Assembly: GCA_023014485.1 (NCBI GenBank)
Contig: JAJOZX010003319.1
Location: 134,001 to 198,000 of the forward strand
Length of the DNA: 64,000 bases
Reading direction: 5' to 3'
Source: Bathynomus jamesi
Taxonomy: Eukaryota > Arthropoda > Malacostraca > Isopoda > Cirolanidae
Shown here: positions 12,701 to 23,393 of the stretch, piece after piece
How the letters are laid out: each line of letters starts with the position of its first letter
How positions within the stretch are numbered: the stretch's first letter is position 1
Notes under the pieces: generated by a model
The model's input: only the letters and a program-made list of their open reading frames with translations
Databases searched by the model: none
What the model was told of the DNA's origin: nothing
Position numbers and translations under genes: made by a program

Positions 12701-13450
12701 CAGGGTGGGCCGTAAGTTTCCATACATAGGAAAAATTAAACGTTTGTTTTTATGTTTCAGATACCCTAAGAATATGCGTTTGACGTAAGATCTTGTTTAC
12801 TGATGAAGCAAATTTTTACGTCAATGGAGAGGTTAATCGGCAAAACATACGTTATTGGAGTAATGCTAACCCTAACTGGCTGAGTCCGACGAAGATGCAA
12901 GGTGCCGGTAAAGTGATGGTGTGGGCCGGGATATGGGGTGACAGAATTATTGGACCAATTTTTGTCAGTGGAAATCTTAATGCCGAAAGGTATCTTAACA
13001 TGTTGCAAGAAGAGATTTTCCCATCCCTGCTAAACGAGGAAGGTAACTTCCCAGTTTACTTCCAGCAAGATGGAGCTCCACCTCATTATGGTCTTCACGT
13101 GCGTCGGTATTTGGATCAGCAGTTTCCGGATGCTTGGATTGGTCGGCGTGGTCCTGTGGAGTGGCCTCCCAGATCTCACCCCCTTTGATTTCTATCTTTG
13201 GGGGCACTTGAAGGCCATGGTGTATCAGGAAAAGATACGAGACATAAATCATCTAAAGGAACGTATCACCAACGCCATTACAAGCATAACGTCAACTGTG
13301 CTAATGCGTGTTCATCAACAGTGGGGAACACGTATTGAAATGTGTTTTCAAAACAATGGCAACCATGTAGAGCATATTATATAAATAAAAATGGTTGTCC
13401 ATAAAAAAATGTTTATTTTTCCTATGTATGGAAACTTACGGCCCACCCTG
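12701..13450 (+). mobile_element. Mariner-family deletion derivative, copy 1
   Basis: Inverted termini CAGGGTGGGCCGTAAGTTTC and GAAACTTACGGCCCACCCTG are flanked by TA (12699-12700, 13451-13452). At 750 bp it lacks the DNA-binding half of the transposase gene. A near-identical copy with the same internal deletion lies at 19468-20221. Confidence 0.93.
12793..13384 (+). pseudogene. Mariner-type transposase, catalytic half only
   Basis: The frame begins directly at the first catalytic block (MFTDEANF). It continues through [10 protein letters not shown] and QQDGAPPHY, which carries the second aspartate. An 8-bp loss near 13172 relative to the other copy deletes the third aspartate block and shifts the frame, which resumes as [14 protein letters not shown]. 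The N-terminal helix-turn-helix domain is absent in both copies. In the family these residues form the DDD catalytic triad that cuts at TA. This copy cannot make an enzyme and can only have moved with a transposase supplied in trans. Confidence 0.88.
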
Positions 13451-14124
13451 TATAATAATAAAAAAATTTAATTTTATATAAAATAAGATAATTTCTTCAA
13501 AAAACAGTAATTCAAAGTATCGGTATCGGTTTTCAGAACAGTATCGGCCGATACCGATACTTTGTGAAAAGTGGCCGATACGGCCGATACCGATACATCG
13601 GTGCAACTCTAAAGATATCCACATACTAAATACATGATTCAGTATTCACAGTATGGAAAACATGAAGAAAATTAAGTTACTTTATGATGTCATAGTTATT
13701 CAAATTATGTCATACGTCATTTCATAATTAATACGCCATAGTTACTTAATTTGTAAGTACAGTACAAGTCATTATTGGGAGAATTTAGAAGAGATGAATT
13801 AGAGAAATATAGTAATGAATAAAAATGTACAAACAAGGGTTCCAATCATGCCATATGCAATGTGCATGCATAATCTAATAAAATTTAGGGATGAGGGTTA
13901 GATGCAAGACAACCATAATTAATTAATAAATTCTCTAACAAATGAAAAATGGAAATATGGATATGACTAAACCATAGAAATGGTAGGTCGGGTCGCATGG
14001 TTGTGACACTGAAAAAATAGAAAGTAAAAAAATAAAATTTTTATCCAAACTCACGTTAGGCGATTTCAGTTCTTATATAAAATTGAATATTTATTATATA
14101 GGAATTGTTCATTGTTCATTTTTA

Positions 14125-16295
14125 CATTCATGACCAAAGACAACCTCGTCACTGACAAATTGTTGGGTGGGAGTGATCATGGTCTGATTAGGTTCCGTGT
14201 CTGTGTCCCTCAGGTGAAGCGTAGTAACTCTAGAGGCAGTAAGCTTGATCTACGGCAGCCGGACTTTGTTAGCCTCCAGGATAGCGTAGGTGAGATGGGG
14301 TTAGAGGTGGGCAGCGATGTTGAGGAAGTGTGGAGTGCATTCCAGGACCAGTTTAAGGTGCTGCAGTCTGCTGCCATACCCTCAAAATCAGTCACCCCCG
14401 CTTCAACAGAGTCTAAGTGGTTCAGTCATGACATAACTTCAGCTATCCAAAATAGGAAAGCTGCATATAAGAGGATGAAGGCCAATCATTCCCATGAGAA
14501 CACTGAGGCGTATGTCTGCCTGTGTAGGGAAGTGAAAGTTAGGCTAGTGAAACATAATGAAGAACTCCAGGTAGTAAGCATCTGCAAGGGGAACCGTAAG
14601 GAGTTCTTCAGTTATGTTAATAGTAAAAAGCCCATTAGAAGCATGATAGATCTGTTAAAGGACCACAGCAGTGCTCTGCGGACCTCTGACATAGACATTG
14701 CTAATGTGCGAAATGAGTACTTTGCTGGAGTGGTGTTCACCATGGAGGACACCCACATCATCCCTGAGCCAGGCATCAGGCACGAAGGTGCTGGCCTGGA
14801 TAGTGTTTGGTGTACCGCGACAGTCGTTGCCGATAGAATAGACAAACTGAGCGCGTTTAAGGCTCCTGGGCCAGACCAGTTCCTCCCCAGAGTGCTGCAG
14901 GATGTGCGTGACCAGGTGGCTCCCCACCTGGCTACAGTCTTCAACAAATCATTGGAGATGGGCCAGGTGACTGGTGACTAGAGGGAAGCCAACATGACCC
15001 CTATCTTTAAAAAAGGGGATCACAAAAGTACAGGGAACTATTATCCCATTCGTCTCACTTCAGTTGTAGGTAAATTATTAGAGGGAATAATAGCGGATAG
15101 GATCGTTGACCATTTGGATTCCTAGAAGCTGCTTGGGGACTCCCAACATGGCTTTAGATGGAATAGGTCATATCTCACCAACTTGCTTGAGTTTTTCCAC
15201 ATCACGTGGAGTGAGTATAACAGTAGAGCGACTGATATACTTTATCTTGACTTTCAGAAAGCCTTTGATAAGATACCTCACCTAATGGCCAATGTCTGCA
15301 CGCTGGGTATTGGTGGGGAAGTGAGGTGGATTGAAAACTGGCTGAAGAATAGGCAGCAGAGGGTTGTAATTAAAGGGGCTAGTTCAGGTTGGGCCTCAGT
15401 CACTAGCGGGGTTCCTCAGGGTTCCGTTTTGGGGCCATTGTTGTTTATCATTTACATAAATGATATTGATGGTGGCATTGTCAGTAGGATCACCAAATTC
15501 ACTGATGACACCAAGCTTGGGGCCAATGTTGGGATGCCTGAGGTGATTGAACAACTGCATGCAGACCTACATTGGATAGGAGAGTGGTCCAAAAAATGGC
15601 AAATGCCGTTTAACTTGGGCAAATGCAAAGTGGTGCACACTGACTATGCCAATCCCAAGTCGGACTACTCCGTGCTGGGAAGTAATATCGAGGCCACTGA
15701 TTTGGAAAAGGACTTGGGTGTGCTAATTAGCAGCAACCTTAAGTTTACCAAACAGTGCATAGAGGTGTAAAAGAAAGCCCAGAAGCTGTTGGGTTATATC
15801 AGGAGGCAATTTCAATTTTGGAACAAGGAGATTGTGCTCTCTCTGTATAATTCTCTGGTTTGGCTGCACCTAAAGTATGCTGTGCAGTTCTGGTCACCCA
15901 CCCTCAGGAAAGATATTGACAGGCTGGAGCGAGTCCAGGCGAGGGCCACAAAGTTAATCCCTTCCATTAGACATATGGGCTACAATCGACGCTTACGTGC
16001 CCTGAATTTGTTTTCGCTGGAAACTCGGAGGCTGCACGGTCAACTGATTGAGGTTTTCAAGCTCTTACGCGAGTTCAATGATGTTGATTTTAGAAGCATG
16101 TTTAGTTTAACTGATAACCCAACTCGCAACAGTGGTTGGAAGTTGGATTTGAAACGGTTTAGGACTAGTGTGTGTAGGAATTACTTTACGTATAAGATCT
16201 GTGACACGTGGAACAGGTTACCTTCAGAAGTTGTGAACAGTTCCTCTGTGGATCAGTTCAAGAAAAGGTTAGACCAAATCTTGCACACTATTTGA
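14125..16295 (+). pseudogene. CR1 ORF2, endonuclease end and reverse transcriptase
   Basis: Continues the frame broken at 8405. It has the endonuclease terminal block LLGGSDHGLIRF, a linker with SFYVN-like FFSYVNSKK, the RT blocks KAPGPD, MTPIFKKG, LYLDFQKAFDKIPH, SGVPQGSVLGPLLF and FTDDTKLG, and the CR1 tail ending in WNRLPSEVVNS and FKKRLDQ. The catalytic box reads FTDD where active CR1 elements have FADD or YADD. In-frame stops occur after VTGD, after HLDS and after CIEV, each explicable by one substitution. The product copies element RNA by target-primed reverse transcription in the living family; here it is dead. Confidence 0.88.
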
Positions 16296-16404
16296 GTGTG
16301 TAGAAAATTTTCCCTGGCACCAGTTGCCATTGGAACCTCCTCGGTATGGGCTGCAAGGCCTTTTGAGGTACTTCTTTTCCTTGTAACTCTCTCTCTCTCT
16401 CTCA

Positions 16405-19400
16405 CACATATAATATACATATAGCACTCATCCAAGAAACTAAACTCTCACCAGACACCAGGCTCCCAGCCTTCAACAACTACTCAACATTAAGACAGGA
16501 CACTAACCCCATAGAACATGGGCTTATCACACTCATCCACAAAGACATCCCATACACAAATATAACGCAGCACACACACGCCCTCCTTAATAATGACCCT
16601 ACCCTAAAAATCCAGACCATCAAAATCAAAATCAAATCCTCCACTTTTCACATCTCAAACATATACATACCCCCCTCTACCTCTGCTCACTGCCCCCCAC
16701 ACTACGAGCCCCCCCTGCAACCACTTACACAATACGAAACCACATTGTGGGAGGCGACTTCAATGCTCATCACCCGACATGGCTCTCCTCTCACATACCA
16801 GACGCTCGTGGCACGCTACTCCTAGATGATCTTCATACATACAACATCCTCAACAATAGGAATCAACCCACATGCAAACCCTTGCAACACAACCAACAAC
16901 ACACCTCCCCAGACATTACCTTCTGCTCACCATCCCTACACACACGCACAACATGGCAGACATTACACCACCTCCCCTCCGATCACCTCCCAATACTAAT
17001 CACCTGTCAACACACACACACCCCATCCACACATCCTTCAAACAAACATACACAAACTACAAACATGCAAACTGGCCTTCTTTTACAGGATACATTGAAA
17101 ATGAGCTTCAGGAATTCTCCACAACTAATTTCCCCTCAATAGACAAGGCTACCGCCCACATAAACAACACTATCACTCGCACTAGCAAACAATTCATTCC
17201 ACAAGGGCACAGGAAACACTTCAACCCAAATTTCTCCCCACAAATACACAATCTAATCAAACAAAGAAACTCATTACACCAGAAACACAGTCCCACTGCA
17301 GAAGACTGACCTCATACACCACCTTAACACTGACATCACAAATCTAATTAACACTAAACAGTCAGAAAATTGGGAATCCTATTTAACTACACTCAATCAC
17401 AAGACCAACAGCACCCAACTTTGGAAAACCTTGAAAAAAAATCCACATTTCACATACTAACCCACCCCCCACACACGAAGCTCTCCTTTCCAACCGTAAC
17501 CAAATTCCATCCCCACAAAAACACTGCAACCTACTCATGCACCACTACTCAAAAATTAGCCACAAAATCACTGTTCCCAATAATAGAAAAATCCTCAAAA
17601 ACATATGGAAACTCTCGGCCAACCCACAACAACCACATCCATTTACACCCCAAGGCACAGCTGCAGCCATAAAATCCCTTAAAAACTCTCATGCCGAAGG
17701 CCCAGACCACATTTCAAACATACATCTCAAACACCTTGGTCCAATTGCTCTTGCAGCCCTCACAAACATATTCAATTACTCCTGGCTTCACAATGTCATA
17801 CCCTCTACCTGGAAGCTGGCACACATCATCCCGATACTGAAACCCAATAAACCCCCCAACCTGCCTGCTTCATACCGGCCAATCTCCCTTCTCTCAACCA
17901 TTTCCAAAGTCCTCAAAAAACTGATATTAAGATGCATACAACCACACATTACATTTTCACAAACCCAACACGGCTTCAGGTCCGCCCACTCCACCACAAC
18001 TTCTTACAAACCTAACCCAACACATCTTAGATGGCTTCAACCAACAATCCCCCCCTGCCCGCACAGTCCTTGTTGCCATCGACATCAACAAAGCCTTCGA
18101 CACTGTCCCTCGCCACATTCTTGCACAAAAGATTATTGATCTCGACATCCCCACCAATGACAAGAAATGGCTTACTAATCTCATTGCAGGCCGACTTGGC
18201 AAAGTCATACACAAACAACACTCATCCAAAACCTACAGACTATACAATGGTGTCCCACAGGGCACCATACTCTCTCCAATCCTCTTCAACCTTTTCATGC
18301 ACGACCTCCCACAACCTCTCTCCCCCCATGTCCACGTTTCCTCCTATGCAGATGACCTGACCATAACAGCACAACACCATAACCGTAACACCGCCACATG
18401 CCTGATCCAGCAGTACATTACCAATCTGGAACTCTGGCTGACTAATAATAGGATGTCAGCATCCCCTCAAAAATCCTCCATCACCCTCCTAACCTCAGAC
18501 CGCCACGAATCCCAAGCACACCCGAGAGTCACCCTCATGGGACATCCCCTACCTCTAAACAAAACCCCAACAATCCTCAGCCTCACCCTAGACACACACA
18601 TGTCCTTTTCCCCTCACATATCAAACATTTGCTCCAAAAGCAACAAAAAAACTCAACGCTCTCAGAACACACACCTCCACAACATTCAGTCAGCAGAAGG
18701 AATCCCTTAGTATCCTATACAAACAGTTTGTACGTACTACCCTAACTTACGCTGCCCCCGCCTGGTCCCCATCCATCTCCCACACAAACCAGAAAAAGAT
18801 ACAGACCACACAAAACAGAGGTCTCAGAAGCATTACTGGCTGCCTCCGAACCACACCCATCCCACATCTACATGCAGATATGAAAATACTCCCCATCGAA
18901 CACCACATGAACATGACAGGGACTCAATTCTTCTCCAGAGCACTGGCCCCAGACCACCCCTGTCACCATCTCACATTACACAATCCCCCACCCCTCAACA
19001 AAAAACGTACTCCTGCTGCTCACTATTCGCAGCTACTTAATAATATCCCCCCTCCTCCCCTAAACATCAACCCCATTAAACATCTCCACAAAGAATTTAC
19101 CCGGAAATACCTACTCGACCAACCACACAACACTGTCCTTCACGATACTCCCCCTGTAGTCCATCAGAGCGAACAAACCCTCCCAAGGAAAACAAGAGTT
19201 ACTCTGGCCAGGCTCCGTTCAGGCCACCACCCCTCCCTCCAACAATACAGACACAGACTCCACCTAGCTGACACCTCCACCCTGAGGACACAGAACACCT
19301 ACTCTTACACTGCCACACTCTCTCTCAACAAAGACACAACTCCAACATTACCTCTCTACGAGACCTATGGACCCGTCCCACGGTGGTAGCGGGATACCTG

Positions 19401-19455
19401 AGTGCCGCCGGGTTCGCATAAGAGAACCCGGGGGCTACGAAGTAAGTAAGTATTA
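16405..19455 (+). mobile_element. 5'-truncated non-LTR retrotransposon (I/jockey group)
   Basis: The sequence starts abruptly inside the endonuclease (IQETKLSPDTRLPAF) just after the (TC)n end of the CR1. It finishes with a tail of AAGTAAGTAAGTA, a short tandem tail typical of several non-LTR clades. It is unusually C-rich on this strand. A related element lies at 45632-50255. Confidence 0.75.
16420..19420 (+). pseudogene. Endonuclease/reverse transcriptase ORF2, frameshifted
   Basis: Fragments in three frames give, in order: the endonuclease blocks IQETKL and GGDFNAHHPTW (16747), SDHLPILI near 16980, an RT core with AEGPDHISN, WKLAHIIPILKPNK, YRPISLLS (about 17870), IDINKAFDTV (about 18078), NGVPQGTILSP (about 18247) and YADDLTITAQ (about 18342), and a C-terminal EDTEHLLLHC histidine-cysteine block (about 19285) before the stop. 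The YADD catalytic pair is intact, but at least four frameshifts or stops prevent expression. No RNase H was found. The clade is inferred from the layout and the similarity to the second element in this window. Confidence 0.78.
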
Positions 19456-19467
19456 TGTATATATATA

Positions 19468-20221
19468 CAGGGTGGGCCGTAAGTTTCCATACATAGGAAA
19501 AATTAAACGTTTGTTTTTATGTTTCAGATACCCTAAGAATATGCGTTTGACGTAAGATCTTGTTTACTGATGAAGCAAATTTTTATATCAATGGAGAGGT
19601 TAATCGGCAAAACATACGTTATTGGAGTAATGCTAACCCTAACTGGCTGAGTCCAACGACGATGCAAGGTGCCGGTAAAGTGATGGTGTGGGCCGGGATA
19701 TGGGGTGACAGAATTATTGGACCAATTTTTGTCAGTGTCTTAATGCCGAAAGGTATCTTAACATGTTGCAAGAAGAGATTTTCCCATCCCTGCTAAACGA
19801 GGAAGGTAACTTCCCAGTTTACTTCCAGCAAGATGGAGCTCCACCTCATTATGGTCTTCACGTGCGTCGGTATTTGGATCAGCAGTTTCCGGATGCTTGG
19901 ATTTGTCGGCGTGGTCCTGTGGAGTGGCCTCCCAGATCCCCAGATCTCACCCCCCTTGATTTCTATCTTTGGGGGCACTTGAAGGCCATGGTGTATCAGG
20001 AAAAGATACGAGACATAAATCATCTAAAGGAACGTATCACCAACGCCATTACAAGCATAACGTCAACTGTGCTAATGCGTGTTCATCAACAGTGGGGAAC
20101 ACGTATTGAAATGTGTTTTCAAAACAATGGCAACCATGTAGAGCATATTATATAAATAAAAATGGTTGTCCATAAAAAAATGTTTATTTTTCCTATGTAT
20201 GGAAACTTACGGCCCACCCTG
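19468..20221 (+). mobile_element. Mariner-family deletion derivative, copy 2
   Basis: Same termini as copy 1 (CAGGGTGGGCCGTAAG and its complement), flanked by TA at 19466-19467 and 20222-20223 within a TA-rich tract. Length 754 bp. The two copies differ at only a few positions, so both are recent. Confidence 0.93.
19560..20155 (+). pseudogene. Mariner-type transposase, catalytic half, with 7-bp loss
   Basis: Two overlapping frames (19560-19796 and 19763-20155) result from a small deletion after PIFVS compared with copy 1. Unlike copy 1, this one keeps the third aspartate block RSPDLTPLDFYLWG. The second and third catalytic aspartates are separated by 36 residues (QQD ... SPD), which is longer than the 34 of classical mariner. 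The upstream DNA-binding domain is missing. The element ends AFC/FQNNGNHVEHII just before the 3' terminal repeat. Confidence 0.88.
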
Positions 20222-20333
20222 TATATATATATATAGAGGCAGGGTCACCAGCTTCACCTCCGTGTGAAGAGAGACCAACACACAAAACAACATAAGGTTC
20301 ATAAGGTAAGGTGTGTGTGTATGTATGTATGTA

Positions 20334-20399
<66 letters not shown>

Positions 20400-20616
20400 T
20401 ATAAATAAAGGTGTCACAAGTATGAGGGAGCAAACGTCCAACCCTCCCCCATCCACAGACAACTTGGTTTAGCCAAATATCCCCCTTATATACTCAAAAT
20501 GTAGTTATTTTCAATTTGTGTATGTGTGCTACACAATTGTTACAAAGCTTAAATGTGTCTACCTCAAAACTGGTTTGGTGAGTTCACCCCTCATACTCAT
20601 AATGCCTCATATATAT
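20222..20616. repeat. Microsatellite-rich spacer with long (TA)n
   Basis: Contains GTGTGTATGTATG repeats and an uninterrupted (TA)n run at about 20345-20392. No gene is seen. Confidence 0.8.
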
Positions 20617-21774
20617 TAGTGATGTACCAGTTACAAAATTTAGCCACTACTGATGCTGATTATTTGCCTATATTTCAAAAAATCAATTCTCTTCATGAAT
20701 TTTACTAAGCTAATGTGAAAACTTGCCATTTTCATATTTTTACATTCCCAATTTGTTTAAATGCTTTTCCTTAGCTCACTCCACAATATAAAACATCAGA
20801 CTTTGTTGCTTATATACCATAACTAAAATGATATTAAAAACTTTTATTACTCGGTAAAATGATAAAATAATTTTATTTTAGTTTCATAAATTGAATACCA
20901 ATGTTTAAAGTAATTGTTTTTCCTCATGTTGAACATTTTTTCTTTCTTCAACAATGTCAGCAACAACAATTTTTCATTAAAATTTCAAGTCCCTGGTGAC
21001 CAATTTGAAAAAAAAAAATAGATAGCTACGTATATAATTTGCGTTTATAAAATTATTAAAATGCTTGAAATAAAGTTAACATAATAAGATGGTTTAACAG
21101 ATAAATTATAAAGTACAACTTAATATACAATTATTATTAATATAGAGTGGATTACAATACAGGCATACCTCGAAATTCATCATTCATTCATTCTGGAATA
21201 ACACGACAAAATATGAAATGACAAAATATGAGGTAGATTATAACATGTTTCAATGAGAAAACATTTTACTGTATTATGTTATTAAACATATTAATTAATC
21301 AAATTCTACTCATTTTTCAGCCAAATATAATATATATTGCATTGGTAAACAGTTGAATTTCGTCAATTTCAATTGTTTTTTTTCACATTTTTTAAAAAAC
21401 AATGAATGTGCGAATATGGATGACAGATTGCGAAACTATAGGTCGTAAAAGATTGATGATGAATCTGCAAAATGACAAAATTTGAAATGACGAATTTTGA
21501 GGTATTCCTGTAGTTTATAATATTGAGAGCTTAGCTAGTTAGAGAAAATGTAAATTTATGAGCAACTTAACTTAAGCTTTGCCTTTTTCATGAATGTAAA
21601 ATATTGTTATATAATTATACTTGAAATGAGTATAAATTATCACAAAATGTTGTTTTATTTTAAATTTTTTTATAAATATAGATTTTTGTAATGAAAATTT
21701 TAAAATTCAAAGAATCAGTGAGACAATGAGCTAAATTTGGCTGATGCCAATGCCAATTAATCAGTACATCATTA
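20617..21774. mobile_element. hAT-type MITE
   Basis: Left end TAGTGATGTACCAGTTA and right end TTAATCAGTACATCATTA are inverted repeats, with GATGCTGATTA and its relatives just inside. Flanks ATATATAT and ATATACAT match at 7 of 8 positions. It is non-coding apart from a nested pogo-type MITE. Confidence 0.7.
21160..21510. mobile_element. Pogo/Tigger-type MITE nested in the hAT MITE
   Basis: Termini CAGGCATACCTCGAAATTC and GAATTTTGAGGTATTCCTG, flanked by TA at 21158-21159 and 21511-21512. The CAGGCATACCTCG end is typical of pogo/Tigger elements. Length 351 bp, non-coding, with internal CAAAATATGAAATGACAAAA repeats. Confidence 0.8.
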
Positions 21775-21790
21775 ATATACATATACTGTA

Positions 21791-22219
21791 TATTGGGGTG
21801 TATAAGTCTACGATCCAGACTAGTCAATCCCCTAACTTTCAATTTCAATTTAGATTTTAGCTTATTCTGGGTGTTTAAGTCAACCACCAACTTGCCAACA
21901 TAAAGTAAAAATTTGTAAAAACCTTGTAAAAATTAGTTATCAAATCCTTCATAATCATCATTATAATAATCATCTGACATCATAAGTTCATTATATACAT
22001 CCTGAGATACATTTGCAAGTGCTTCATCATATGGATTCAATTCCAATTGACCAAAAGCAAGCTAATGCAGGGCTGAGGACCTATGACAGGTAGATCTGTC
22101 TTTAAATACAAGCTAAAATGGAAAGTGGAAGGTTAATTTTTTAGACTGGGCCTATAAGTCAACTCCTTACTTTAGGGGTGTAATTTTAAGCTTAAAATAC
22201 CAATTTATACACCCCAATA
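21791..22219 (-). mobile_element. Tigger-like remnant with acidic transposase tail
   Basis: Ends TATTGGGGTGTATAAGTC and ATTTATACACCCCAATA are inverted repeats flanked by TA. On the minus strand around 22060-21930 a frame reads LELNPYDEALANVSQDVYN followed by an Asp/Tyr-rich stretch. This resembles the acidic C-terminal tail of Tigger-type transposases. The catalytic part is missing. The family call is tentative. Confidence 0.45.
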
Positions 22220-22507
22220 TAAGGTGTGTGTGTATATATATATATATATAGGTGTATATATTTTGAAACCACCAGTAAGAAATTTAAACTTCTTTGACAA
22301 AATTTTAAAAATTACAGCATTTGGAACTTTGAAAGTTAGGCCTCAACTTAGTTGAACATTACTGAAAAATCTTTTACAACTTGCAAAATGATGCAATTTA
22401 AGTTAAAAAAAAATCCTCCTATAGCTACTGAAAATAATGTAATAATATATATGCACATTTTAGTCCAAACAACAAAGGCTACTTCATTAGTTTTGTTAAT
22501 AGCTTAA

Positions 22508-22594
22508 CCCTTTAACGCTGACTGGGTCGAATACGTACCATTTCAAATACACGCATTTAAACTTAACCCTACAAAACCATTCATCATTGAAGGG
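22508..22594. mobile_element. Tiny TTAA-flanked element (piggyBac-like)
   Basis: An 87-bp segment starts CCCTTTAACGC and ends TTGAAGGG, with TTAA on both sides (22504-22507, 22595-22598). The same TTAA/CCCTTTAAC termini occur on the larger element at 29537-30506. The inverted repeat is short, so chance cannot be excluded. Confidence 0.4.
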
Positions 22595-22598
22595 TTAA

Positions 22599-23160
22599 GG
22601 ATATTTAGCCAACTTGAAACTGATGTTTTGCAAAATTTGATCAAATATAACTTCAGACCATTTATCTGACTTGGATAACCTAAATAGGCCCAAGTGGCTT
22701 CATGTTTCCCAAATGTAATTTAGCTATCAGAATAATGCAGAGCTTGGGCCTAACATTACCATCATCATATATTATATGGCTTAAAAAATTGAAGTCCATG
22801 CATATCAAAAAATATTTAAATATACATTTCAACATTAAAAAAAAATTAAAGAGCAGAATTATACATATTTTTAGTTGAGGAAAATAAAAAAAAGTTGGAT
22901 ACCATTCCACATACTACAGCATAGACTATTACAGTAGATTATGGAAGATATGCTGTACCAGTACCCAAGTTTTAAATATATAAGTTTTTTTTTTAATTTT
23001 TAAGTTAAATGCAAGAGGGGTCTAGAAGGCAACTGTAAACCTATAGCTACTGAGAAAAGTTGGCCTATTTCTTTGCTGTTGAATCAATAACCTCCAGTGG
23101 GCATTCTACAAAGATTTTGCATAAACAAGAATTAGGTCTAGACTAGTCTACCCAACTTAC
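22599..23160. other. Probable intron of the TMEM164-like gene
   Basis: AT-rich sequence directly downstream, on the minus strand, of a splice donor at 23160. I found no second exon here. A 76-codon frame (22910 down to 22680) shows no similarity to the expected protein. Confidence 0.4.
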
Positions 23161-23393
23161 CTTACAAATGGGAATGAAGTTGGATAAGCAATGTAAAAAT
23201 ATCCCCAAAAGAAGTAAATTAAGAATAGAATAAACCCAAATATGGTCTCCAACAACCTTCTCTTAAAAGATAAAAAATTGGCACATTCTGGGCCCCCATT
23301 TCCAGGGATTGTTTCATTTACTCCTCCATAACACCAATCTAATGCAGTGTCAATATTATACCGAGAGAGAATAACATCCATGCAGTTGTCAAC
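23161..23393 (-). CDS. TMEM164: TMEM164-like protein, first coding exon
   Basis: A minus-strand exon is bounded by an acceptor (TTTCTTACAG before 23393) and a donor (GTAAGTTGGG after 23161). The likely start codon is at 23381. The frame reads SRYNIDTALDWCYGGVN, then GNGGPECANFLS, then a hydrophobic membrane segment (FGFILFLIYFFWGYFY). The YGGV and GNGGP(D/E)C blocks with the following RRLLE match the N-terminus of TMEM164, a multi-pass membrane acyltransferase of ether phospholipid metabolism in vertebrates. Only this exon is recognised; the rest of the gene would lie at lower coordinates or outside the window. It is the only clear cellular gene segment here. Confidence 0.8.

Larger units (their letters stand above)
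11830..13611. mobile_element. hAT-type MITE with GCCGATAC repeats
   Basis: Termini TAGAGTTGCACCGATACC and GATACATCGGTGCAACTCTA are inverted repeats, followed inward by several copies of CCGATACCGATA. Identical octamers AAGATATC flank it (11822-11829 and 13612-13619). The only coding content is the nested mariner at 12701-13450. Confidence 0.9.
8406..14124. mobile_element. Compound inverted-repeat (foldback) insertion in CR1
   Basis: A 5.7-kb insert flanked by the 8-bp duplication CATTCATG. It consists of interleaved inverted repeats in the order A, B, A', B'. A (8407-9260) pairs with A' (10200-11335). B (9376 to about 10075) pairs with B' (about 11500-14124). (TA)n tracts lie between A and B and after A'. 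B' is itself split by a hAT MITE with its own TSD. No transposase frame is visible. Without the nested MITE it is about 3.9 kb. Its outer ends (GTAACCCC and CATTTTTA) do not form a clear terminal inverted repeat, so the superfamily is open. Confidence 0.75.
11500..14124 (-). repeat. Foldback arm B', interrupted by a hAT MITE
   Basis: Inverted partner of 9376-10075. The arm is continuous once 11830-13611 and one copy of AAGATATC are removed. It ends at 14124, directly against the CR1 target duplication. Confidence 0.72.
5985..16385 (+). mobile_element. CR1-clade non-LTR retrotransposon split by a 5.7-kb insertion
   Basis: A long-interspersed element with the CR1 order: 5' UTR, ORF1 with an SGNH esterase, and ORF2 with endonuclease and reverse transcriptase. 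ORF2 is cut at 8405 and resumes at 14125, with the octamer CATTCATG present on both sides (8398-8405, 14125-14132). Removing the insert and one octamer restores the endonuclease frame across DLAFM/TKDNLV. The 5' limit is approximate. The 3' UTR ends near a (TC)n run at about 16385. Several nonsense codons show that it is dead. Confidence 0.85.
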
